From assembly GCF_022376445.1 (NCBI RefSeq), contig NW_025955132.1, positions 18,538 to 82,537 of the forward strand: DNA of 64,000 nt. Reading direction: 5' to 3'. This document shows positions 54,931-64,000 of this stretch, piece after piece; the first letter of the stretch is position 1; each line of letters starts with the position of its first letter. Source of the stretch: Fomitopsis serialis (Eukaryota > Basidiomycota > Agaricomycetes > Polyporales > Fomitopsidaceae). The position numbers were made by a program, and so were the translations under genes. The notes under the pieces are model-generated. The model was not told the DNA's origin and ran no database searches. It was given only the letters and a program-made list of their open reading frames with translations.

Positions 54931-56413
54931 ATGCCCCCTCAGCGTCGTTCGACGGGCATCACTTTCTGGGGAATGGTTGTGGGCGTGATGGCCGCGCTGA
55001 AGCTCAAGGAAAAATGGGATGACTGTGAGGCAATGATGTACAAGAAATTGTACGGACACTAACAGTTCACTCAACAGACAGACAGGTGCCTACAGAGCCG
55101 GATGGCGAAACTGGTCCTCTGGCTCTGCACAGCCCCTCGGGCTCGACGCCAGACTTGCCAATGCTCGATACGAATATCCCTGCCACGAACACGAGGAAAA
55201 CGCGCAAGAAGGCCGATTGCTGTATGTGCTGTGGGTTGCGGTCAGTAACAAACCGTCTGCGACAATACGAACGCGTCTTAAATGGCTGACAACGGAATAT
55301 AGATGTGGCCTCTTTTGGAAGGCCTTCGGCATTGTCTGCGCGCTGTTCCTCGGCTGGCAACTCATCCAGTTCATTATCTGGATGGTGAAGGTAGGTTTCA
55401 TCTTCTGAGGTATTCCTTTCGTGTGACGATTGTTGGCATTCTAGCCCACGCCGACGGCCTCGAAAATATGCCTGAGTTCAGCAAGTCCCTGCCTTGTGTC
55501 AACGCTCCTCACCTGTACCAGGGCTCGGAGAAGATCACTTACTCTGTACCTGTCGACTCTGAGGGCCAGCACTCTATCGACTTCAGGGGCAAGGCTGTTG
55601 GCACACTCGTCATCGCACAGGGCGACTACGATGCCTCCGACGTCACATACCAGATGACTGTCCGCACGAACAACCAGGCCCTCCTCGATCTCGTCACCGT
55701 ACAGTACCCGAGCAAGGATGACGGCGAGAACCTCGCCAGCAGGCTGCGGCTCTCGACGCCACAGTTCGGCACCGAGTCGTGCATGCGCTACGACATGACC
55801 GTCTATGTCCCATACACCGTGCGCCGACTGGACATTGCGGCGCGCACGACGACACAGGTCAAGTTCGACGACGAGTCCAATCTCGACCTCGACTCGCTCA
55901 GCATCCGGGTCACGGGCTCCGACGACACGAGCATGATCCTCCCGCACCGCGGCGTGCACGCCAGCGCACTCACCATGGACCTCCAGCGCGGCTGGCTCGT
56001 CGGCGACGTCACCATCGAGGACCAGACCACGCTCTCACCGCGCGCGGCGACGCCGCGCTGAACGTGCACGTCTTCCCCGCGCCCTCACCGCGGAGCCCCC
56101 CGCCGACGCGCACCTCACGACGTCGACGGGCAACGGGCGCACGGACGTCTTCTACGTGAGCCACCCCGGCCACCCGCACCGCCCGATCGACAGCACCCAC
56201 CGCGTGCAGGGCACGGGCGACCTCTACCTCACGTACAAGGACGCGGCGTTCAGCGGCACGGTCGACCTCGCCACGCGCTCGTTCACTGCCTCCGGCCCCT
56301 TGCACGACGCGATCCCGCGGATCGCCGACCAGCTCCCGTGGGTCGGCGAGAAGGACGGCGCGGACAAGATGGTCGTCGAGTCGAAGAACGGATGGGTCGG
56401 CCTGTACTTCTGA
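54931..56413 (+). CDS. Single-pass membrane protein, unknown function
   Basis: Exons begin MPPQRRSTGITFWGMVVGVM then AALKLKEKWDD (from 54931), YRQVPTEPDGETGPLALHSP, and TRKTRKKADCCMCCGLR-CGLFWKAFGIVCALFLGW. The last part forms a TM helix (CALFLGWQLIQFIIWMV) with a Cys-rich, palmitoylation-like patch just before it. The outer domain, of about 330 residues, is beta-rich: SLPCVNAPHLYQGSEKITYS, IDFRGKAVGTLVIAQGDYDA, ESCMRYDMTVYVPYTVRRLD, SNLDLDSLSIRVTGSDDTSM, GNGRTDVFYVSHPGH and SFTASGPLHDAIPRIADQLP, then VESKNGWVGLYF. The reading needs two one-base corrections (about 56032 and 56091), both at TCACCGCG. Similar proteins occur in other basidiomycetes; I do not know a function. The repetitive DVTY/GTLVIAQ beta pattern suggests an adhesion- or scaffold-like surface domain, which is inference. 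Confidence 0.65.
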
Positions 56414-57708
56414 TCTGTCCGCTGTGTGCCGCGTGGTTTCTTTCTTCTGGGTTTATGGACGATGCTGTGGACTGAGACTGTCTTCTGATGTGTTGTAATG
56501 TGGTGATCGTCGACGGAAATCAATTACTAACCTGTCCGGACTCGTGACTGTAAAAGTCTCTGAATATCGAGGGAATGATCTCTACACCAGGCGGATGCTT
56601 TGCAGTCGGGATCGTGATTTGAGTCCTCCATGGTGCGTGCGCGCTGGCACCGTTTGCCATGTCCAAGCTGGCAGCTCTTGTCGTCCCGAAAGAGGCGATC
56701 TTACTACGAGTCGCTGTGCTCCACTGCCACTGCTTGCAGTGTTTTGGAAGTCTCGCGGCTGTGATGAAAACACTTCTCACACTATGGCGGTGTGTCAGCG
56801 TTCTCCAGTCCGACTGTCCCGAGACTCACTGTCGGGCCTTCATGATAGCACTGCCTTCTCATAATAGCCCTTTCCCTTAAGTGACGGGGCCCTCTGCAAG
56901 TAGCTTGAGCTTGAAAGCCTATCATCCCTGCAGCCTCCCATGCCCATCCTCAGCTTCGTAACTCCTGCGTATGCCAAGGGAGGACTATGTTTCGCACTTG
57001 CGCGTAAAGACAGTCTTAATCGCAATCAGTACATGCTCGTGTTTGCCAGGCCATATGGCATGGCCTACGACCGCAGAGGCCCTACTCTCAATTGTGCCGC
57101 TTCGTCCAACGAAGCAGACGCGCCTGGCCTATCTTCCTCCGGGCATCCGATGATATGGTTCGACTGCGACGTCGATCTCAACCCTCTCAGGCTGAGCCCA
57201 AGGGCATGTTGAACGCGTTGCTTCAAGCGGAGCCACCGGTGATACGTCCAACCGGACGCACACGCAAGATGGTCGATAAGTCGGGCGGCGTGGAGCTGGC
57301 ACATGAAGTCGAGATCCTAGTAGATGAAGACGGGCTTTCACATGTGTGTTGCTATTGCGGGCAACCAGAGTTCATCGAGCCATGTCGTTTCAAGCGATGC
57401 AACAAAGACTCCACTCGGCCTCAGTACTTGTGTCCAACGGTAAGCATTATCTTCTTGTCATCAATAGTACAGACTCAAGGTCTTCCGCAGTGTGAGGAGC
57501 AGTCCAGGCTCACGAGGGCTTTCCGATGGGTGTTGAGACGTTATTGGTTGGGCGGATTGGAGTAGACTGATACCGCGAAATAAGTATGACAGCTTATGAT
57601 CAGAAACGGGGAAACGACAGCTGTGCAAATAGGATGATGTACCGGTATCCCACAGACAGCACCTACGTGAATGGGTATGCGATCTGTATGCGGAGACGGA
57701 GAACATGC
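56414..57708. other. Convergent intergenic region with one weak reading frame
   Basis: A plus-strand frame at 57208-57565 reads MLNALLQAEPPVIRPTGRTR, then EILVDEDGLSHVCCYCGQPE and FIEPCRFKRCNKDST. The CCYC and CRFKRC pairs could bind zinc. No family was recognised and no upstream exon was identified, so it may be a gene fragment (confidence in a real gene about 0.3). The rest appears non-coding. Confidence 0.35.
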
Positions 57709-58882
57709 TCAAAGCTTGTTCTTGCTCTTCTCCTCTACCACCTTCGAGACCTCCTCGCCCTTATCTGCCCACATAGGAATCGGATATCAATGCCATCGCC
57801 GACGCGGGCATACGAAACATGCCCAGGCGGGACATGGCACGCAGCTTGGCGGGGTCGACGTTGACGCCGTCCGGAGACAACACCGCGTTGCGGACGTGCA
57901 TCATCTTGATGCTACCCATGACAAACGTGTTCGTCATCTCGGGGCCGTAGTTAGAGACGAGATCGTGGTGTTGGAAGAGCTGCATATGATCAGGTGAGTG
58001 CAACTGTAACGAAGCCCGGTGGAAGACTGACCTCGCATTCGAAGCTGACAGCGCTTTCTCGGACTCGCGCCGGCTTGACGATAGTCTGCATCGCGAGATC
58101 AAATCATGGATCGAGCATAATGCATGGATAAAGACGTACACTCGGCTCGGGAGTGAGGCCGCTGACAAGCCATTCGTCAACTTCCTTCGGCGCGTCGATC
58201 GAGCAGGCATTGGCGGCCTCCAAGAAAGGCTCGCTGATGAGGTTGACAGTAAATGTCTTCGTCGCCAAAATGTTATCACGTGTATCCTTTCCGATGCCAC
58301 GGAAGATTGCGAACGACACGCCAATCATTGGCGGGTCGTGCGCCAACTGGAGAGAGAAACTGTGTGAGCGCCGTCATGACAGCCCTTGTGCAGATCAATC
58401 GTACCAAAGAGAATAGCTAAAGGTCACTTATCAGTCCCTAGATACAATATCGACGACGATGCACTCACCTCATAGGCGCAAGGTTGGGTACATCCTGGGC
58501 CGACAACGACGAGATGAAAGCGATGGGTCGAGGGATGATTGAGCTGGTCAATAGCATGTATACGTCCCTACAAACAAGCAACGCATAGTCAGTCCCCGAG
58601 ACCTTCCGGTACTGACGATTGCACTCACTTCCCATGCGTCTCTTTCAGCGTGAAGCTCTTCCAGCCCTTCGCTTCGTCCTCCTTCCACTCCTTCGCCAAC
58701 GGGCTTGATTCAGGCGCAAGTCCCTCTCCCCATTTCCAGCCTGGATTCGGCGATTGCGTGAACTTGAAGCTCGGCGCGGCGTTGAACTTTGGGAGCCCGC
58801 TCTCCGAGCTCCGGGATGGAGACGTGCTCAAGCTCCGTACCAGGCGTCCGGGAGCCTGTATGATACGCTGTATGGTGGACAT
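57709..58882 (-). CDS. Flavin-reductase-like (FMN-binding split-barrel) protein
   Basis: The start MSTIQRIIQAPGRLVRSLST (58882) looks like a mitochondrial leader. It is followed by PKFNAAPSFKFTQSPNPGWK and EDEAKGWKSFTLKETHGK. The core is VYMLLTSSIIPRPIAFISSL then SAQDVPNLAPM, HDPPMIGVSFA, KDTRDNILATKTFTVNLISE then PFLEAANACSIDAPKEVDEW, SFECEVRLLQHHDLVSN and FVMGSIKMMHVRNAVLSPDG. It ends with a Lys-rich tail, ADKGEEVSKVVEEKSKNKL. IPRPIAFISS, NLAP and the Asn-Ile-Leu-Thr-x-Thr-Phe region form the FMN pocket of the DIM6/NTAB-type flavin reductases. Two single-base losses near the 3' end (about 57782 and 57820) interrupt YARVGDGIDIP before the tail. Those are either assembly errors or a late truncation. 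The gene is convergent with the membrane-protein gene. Confidence 0.78.
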
Positions 58883-59745
58883 TGCTGAAGAATTGAAAGC
58901 TGACAAGTGTCGTAGTCCCGGGGCGAAAGAGTCGGTGAGTTTCAAAGCTTCTCACCTCTCCCTATGTACTATGACCGCCGCTGCTAAAGACATTTCCGTG
59001 GAATGATGGCACCCATGGCGGCCGCCGCAGTGCCTCCGTCTTACCATACGATTACGGGGGCTTATACAGGACGGAAACCGCGCTTCGGGACTTCCGTCAC
59101 CCCGACGACACTCCCTGAGAAGGGTCTCGACCACTGAGGAGTTCGGCGATGAGAGACGTCACACGCTAGTCCAGTAAGACGAATGTCTCTCTCGCCGTGG
59201 CGCTGAGACAGTACTCGCACACGCCCTTTGCGGCGTATCGTGAGAGGCTCTCCAAACTGCTGGACGGAAGTGTCAACGGTCCCCTACAAGCGCGCGATGA
59301 AAGACAGCAATGTGGGCATGGTAAGGTGCTATGTGCTTTCCCAAGGGATGACCAACGAAGGCGAAGATCACGTTGAAACCGTCCAATGGGTTCGAGGGCT
59401 CCGCATCGCCCAGGGTATCTGTCTCCGTGAGAATATACAGCAACCGGCTCTCCGAGCACACGAAGCGTGTTCCTGGTGACAGATACCACATCGAGGCGCT
59501 TGAGGTAATGGTGGGAAAATACACCGTTGCAGAGCTGAGACAGTGGACGTACCTCCTTTAGTTGGGCATAAACGTCCATGTAAAGCAGACGATCAGATCG
59601 CTTGAACGTCACCGGACAGAGATTGGCGTTCTATCTCGACAGCGCAACGACCTGAAAACTATAGCTACATTAAATCCTGATCCACATGGGTGTGCTTGAA
59701 CCTGTAACAGCAGTGTAAGGAGTCAATACCGAAAACTGATAAGAA
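58883..59745. other. Intergenic region with a weak minus-strand frame
   Basis: This gap lies between the flavin-reductase gene 5' end and the transcription-factor 3' end. A minus-strand start, MTFKRSDRLLYMDVYAQLKE, is followed by a good donor (gtacgt, about 59552) and an acceptor near 59478. Downstream frames include GTRFVCSESRLLYILTETDT, but the phases do not join. It could be a small uncharacterised gene; I leave it uncalled. Confidence 0.3.
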
Positions 59746-62700
59746 TCAACGGAGGGGATATGTTGGAGGGCCAGGGAAGTGCAAGACGGGATCGCGGATT
59801 CCTTGTAAGAAGTCTTGCGAGAACTGCTCCTGAGTAAAAGTGAACGATTGTGACGGCATCATGAGCGGCTCAGTGGTAGGAGCGAAATGTTGTTGCGGTT
59901 GGGTCATAGGTGCGGATTCGGCTGTAGAGACCAGTGGCCACCAGTCGTATCCGGGAGCGACAGACGCTGCCGGAGTGTAGTCCGGACCGAGAAGGGCCGC
60001 CATGAAGTTGGGGCCGTACTGAGGGTCTTGATGCGGCTGCGGCTGAGGGAGCGGCACAGCAGCTGGCATAGGACGTAAGTGAGAACCCTCGGCATACCTA
60101 TCGGAGGGCACATCGGAGGCGACCATCTGCGACGCTTCAGCGGCGTCTGCAGCTTCATCAGTGTACTCCTCGAGTACAATCTCAACAGGTCGTTTCCGCG
60201 ATGGACCGGCGGGTTCGGTCAATGCCACTGCTATCTGCACTCCGGCGCCTCGGAGGAGATCCGCCACCCGAGCGGCAGTAGGCCATACATCCTACAGCAA
60301 GGAGTTGAGACTGTAGTCTACAACAAGTCTAGGGAAAAGCCTACACGCATTCGTTCGCAAACATTGATGCACTGGTCAAGGCCTGTGGCTGCCCGAGCAT
60401 CGTCGGATCGTAACCTCACTTCGATAGTCCGGATTAGATTTACTGAAGAAAGGTACCAAGGACTGAACTCAGTGCAACGACATGCATGATGGGTAGCATA
60501 ATTTTCATATCATGCTCGCCACAATCATTGTAGTTCTGTACTTACCCTGCGCTTTGAATAGTCGAGGAGATCAATGGAGGGCCAACGGATGTATAGTGCG
60601 ATTGAACAGCGTAGCTAGCGCAATTTAGTCTTAAATTGGTAGTACTAGTAGAGAAGAGCAAGACTCACCGAAGGCGCTGATGTGGGAAGCAGCGCCCTGA
60701 CAGAAATCGTAGGACTTCCAGGGCACTGTGTCGTCGTGAGGAAGCGAGGGAGGGGTTTAGAACTGTAGTCGATGAGGATGAGCAATCATATAACAATGGT
60801 GATCAGAATCACTGACGCATGCCCTTCGGGATGCTGATAGTAGCGATAAATGAGTAAGATGTTGACGGGTCGTGTCGCGTGCTAAGACTTACAATGGTCT
60901 ATGGAGAGTAACATCATTGACCAGAACTGAATGTGGAGGACCAGGACATGCGGCGGAGGACATGGTTGTCTGCTCTGTGACGAATAACGCAAGACCTCTG
61001 GTAAATCGATAGACCACTGGAGCAGCCGCGAATGTATCCGTTCCATGAGAGCTCGGCGGGTGTTGGATCGACACGAGTGACGGATTATCTTCTCGACTAT
61101 CTCGCCGTGAATGACAGCTGGATTATGTATCGGCAACAGCTTCAAAGGCGTTGGTTACTCGGAGGACATACTCAATGCTGCGCTGCCGATGGTAGCTTTG
61201 CCGAACCCAGGGGTAGCTGTGATGCGCTGGCCTTGCGAACCCGCGTGCATCGGTGCCCATGCGACTTCGTCTTCCACCTACGTTTCGCGTCCATGCGTTC
61301 GATGATTATGAATGTATAAAGGACAGAACGGTCTGTACCCACTTCTGTAACCTGAGGAAGCATAGTTGAGAAATCGGCCTCGTGCACAATCACCGGTCTC
61401 CCTAAAGGTAACTGTACAGTCTGCGCGTACAAGGCAGATTCAGAGACTTACCTAGAAAATGTGATGCATATCTAAGGACGCATAGATCAGAGATGGCGGT
61501 ACTCGTGCACAGAGATTCTCGAGGACTAACTTGTCTGCGAAGCAACATGCCCACCAAATCTTCTTCCGGATGTTTTGCTCCGTGCGAGAGAACATTGCGT
61601 GCCCGTGGTTGAGCCACTTCTCAGAATCACGATTCAGGCCCAGATCAAAGGCCTATGTTCGGTCTATTCAAATCGTGCAACGAAACTTCTGGCGCGCTGC
61701 GAATCGTACCATTCGTGCGGCCATACCTGGTAAGAAGAACGTTCAGCTTTGTCTACTCCCTTGACGACAGACCAGCAGTCTTCATCTCAATGAGGGGTGT
61801 ACACTGCTGCTCTGCCAAACGCATTGTATCCAGCGCCTTGGGCGAGGCTCTGGCAATGGCAGAAGTGACTCACCGACATGCAGCCAGCCTTCTTCCACGC
61901 TTGCTGAGTCGACTGACGTTCAGGAGAACACATGACGACCTTATGGTATAGACCCACCAATACCGAATTCGCGCACTCCCAAGAGGACCAGAGCCTGCAC
62001 AGTCGAGGTCCGGCTCTCGTGGTACACGATGTCTATATTGAGACAATCGAACAATATCAGGCAATGGGCTGCGTTATAGGTGACGTTTGAACGAAGTCAC
62101 CTACCGAGCAATCTCCTGGCACTCGCCGCATACTGTTCCGCTTGGATAGTGTCCCAGTACTGTGCCGCAAACGCAAACACGGAAAATAACAATAACTTCG
62201 ACATCTTCTGCATTCGCTCTGGCTCCACGGCGGGCCCTGGATCAGTGCCACTGGGGCGGGGAATAGCGCTCTCCGACAAGCTAATACTGTCATCATATGT
62301 CAAATCAGCGTAGACGTCAAGACAAATACTAAGCACGGACTCTGCATTGTATTGCTCCATGAATGTTTCCTCGTCCAACACAGGCAATGACGTGTTCACA
62401 TAAGTGAAGAACAATCGTATGAGGTGCAGCTGCACATCCACCGGTGGCACGGGGATGCTCTCTTCCACCCTCAGCCTCGCTTTCTCGCGCATGCTGAATT
62501 CCGTCTCGCCGGACGGTGCTGGGGCCAGAGCTTCGACATAGGAAATTTCCTGTGATCACCGAACAATGGGGTGTAAGTGGGTATTCACGGAGAGAGGCAG
62601 CCATGGATACCAGATACCGCCGAAGTTGCGCTTATCTTCACGCTGGTGCTCCGCAAGCAGTGTATGCCACTCAACTTGCGTGATACCGAACCTGAGGCGA

Positions 62701-63964
62701 AGACGGTCAATTTCGATTCACGCACGGACTAACAACGAGAGCACACCCTCACGATGCTCGTCTAGTGACAGATGGCCGAAGGCGTCCGCAGTGTCGTCCA
62801 GCTCGTCTAAATCGGTGTCTGTGGCGCCCGATCTATCACTTGTCTTGCTACAAAACAGTGCATCCCTCACCTGCAGTGCCATGTACATCGTCCCAAGACA
62901 GGTCGTGCCCTGGCGCTGAGGCCACCGTTCTTCGTCTCTGCCGTGCGGGCTCCGCGCCATCGTCCCGGGCACGAGCAACATGGCGAACGGGAAGAACGCG
63001 CGAGGATCCACTGGGTACCGGGTCTGCAGCCTGTCGTGACTGAGCCCACCGCACGAGCGACTCCGACAGACGGTCCTGCCATTCGAGCGTCGGTCGCTCA
63101 GTCGCAACAGGATCTGCCGACACGGTTCGCTGCTTGCATATATGTGGTCCAATGCACAAGACACTCACCTTCCCTCGCCTGTATGACGCTTTCGCGCGTG
63201 GAGCGCGACTGTCTGCGCGAGCGCTCGCTCTGCTGCCGCAAAGTCGGGCTCACGATCGACGCGAAGAAGTTGTCCTCCGTAGGGTCGACGGACCGTGCTT
63301 TCGCCCGCTCGGTCCCTGGGAACGCGAGCGTCGTCGCGACTGAGTTGCGGCCAGGAGCGTATGAGATAACAACGCACGAATGGACCAGCGTCAACTCCCT
63401 TCGAGGAATGCTTCGCAGAGGGTCCCGCCGTAGGTCGGCGACGAGCCCGGTCGTGCGCGGGTCCTTGGAGGACATGATGGCGGCGAGCACACTCTCCATC
63501 TGGTGAAGCCGCCGCTCGAGCGCTTTGATGTAGCCCTTTGGCGGGCCTCGCGGAAGGAGGGGACCTATGCGGAGTTTGGGACACTCTCGTTCGGGACAGA
63601 CTCTATATGCATACCTGAGAAAAACAGTCTATGTCGCAGAGGAGGCATGCTTAGCAGCAAGATAGTAGTAAGCGGAGATACCCTCGCACCTGCGCCCGCC
63701 GCCACGCATCCCTTGCAGCGGTCTCCCCCGCCTGCTGCAGGCTCACATTTGCTCTTGGATTTCCGACACCTGTCGCAGGCTGTATGCGACGTGCTGAGCA
63801 TTGTATGCGCACTGACAACGATTGGCGAACGTACCTCGCGGCGTCCGCTTCGCAGTACTGGTACTACCACCTGCGCCCCCGCTCTTATTCCCCGCTTCTC
63901 CGTCACCATGTACCTCGTCTTCAGATCGCTCATCCTCGTCTCCATAGTCATGCCTGCCAGACAT
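59746..63964 (-). CDS. Zn2Cys6 fungal-specific transcription factor
   Basis: The first visible ATG is at 63964, preceded by tttcag, so an upstream exon outside the window is possible. Splicing MSGRHDYGDEDERSEDEVHG...TPR to ACDRCRKSKSKC, then EPAAGGGDRCKGCVAAGA-VC, completes CX2CX6CX9CX2CX6C, the GAL4-type binuclear zinc cluster. It binds DNA, commonly as a dimer. RGPPKGYIKALERRLHQMES is the linker and coiled-coil start. Fungal_trans-type sequence follows: DVQLHLIRLFFTYVNTSLPV then LDEETFMEQYNAE, KMSKLLLFSVFAFAAQYWDT, FAMLLVPGTMARSPH-type and TTCLGTMYMALQVRDALFC. The C-terminus is PTAARVADLLRGAGVQIAVA then a Pro/Gln-rich tail (LPQPQPHQDPQYGP) ending PGPPTYPLR at 59746. The position and number of middle exons (60.3-62.1 kb) are approximate. 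Its target genes are unknown, and no neighbouring pathway cluster suggests one. Confidence 0.82.
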
Positions 63965-64000
63965 CTGAAAGCAAGTGGATTACTGAAGGACCGTACGCGC

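Noticed and set aside
1..64000. CRISPR array, bacterial operon, prophage or biosynthetic gene cluster
   Set aside because: No regularly spaced identical repeats; genes are intron-rich and eukaryotic; the enzymes present do not form a coherent pathway.

Overview
The window looks like nuclear DNA of a filamentous basidiomycete (Agaricomycetes, possibly a polypore). Genes are compact and cut by many roughly 50-bp GT-AG introns. Products include fungus-specific families: DUF6534 seven-helix proteins, a GAL4-type Zn2Cys6 factor, GtaA-type DUF5127/DUF4965/DUF1793 proteins and a fungal Helitron. I saw no rRNA, tRNA or CRISPR. All gene models are hand-spliced from the sequence; where exon lengths are said to sum to a multiple of three, I checked this.

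Left part (1-12 kb): the 3' half of a membrane-anchored GtaA-like gene (+), a short-chain dehydrogenase (-), a nuclear low-complexity protein (+), two tandem DUF6534 membrane-protein genes (-) with an orphan GtaA-type exon between them, and a ZCCHC9-like zinc-knuckle gene (-).

Central duplicated part (12-50 kb): a two-gene module, DCC1 (sister-chromatid cohesion/alternative RFC subunit) followed by a GtaA-like ectoenzyme gene, occurs once on + (12.3-18.6 kb) and twice in tandem on - (50-34.5 kb). A further GtaA-like copy with the shared upstream spacer but no DCC1 lies at 24.5-28.7 kb (-). Between the modules are single-copy genes: a TCP11/SOK1-domain protein, a NIPA-type magnesium transporter, a DUF262 protein and GPI18. 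One GtaA-like copy is split by a 2,991-bp non-autonomous Helitron with textbook ends and an exactly restorable target. A separate pair of 0.3-kb inverted repeats lies at 32.8-34.0 kb. All three DCC1 copies carry lesions.

Right part (50-64 kb): a broken iron-containing alcohol dehydrogenase (+), a mitochondrial-type CDF metal transporter (+), a single-pass membrane protein of unknown role (+), a flavin-reductase-like protein (-) and a Zn2Cys6 transcription factor (-) that reaches the window edge. Several genes here need one-base frame corrections. Residual assembly indels are therefore a real alternative to gene decay.

Most notable points: the repeated DCC1-GtaA module, the Helitron insertion, and a conserved C-terminal PPxY motif on the cytosolic tails of all five GtaA-like proteins and on the NIPA transporter.
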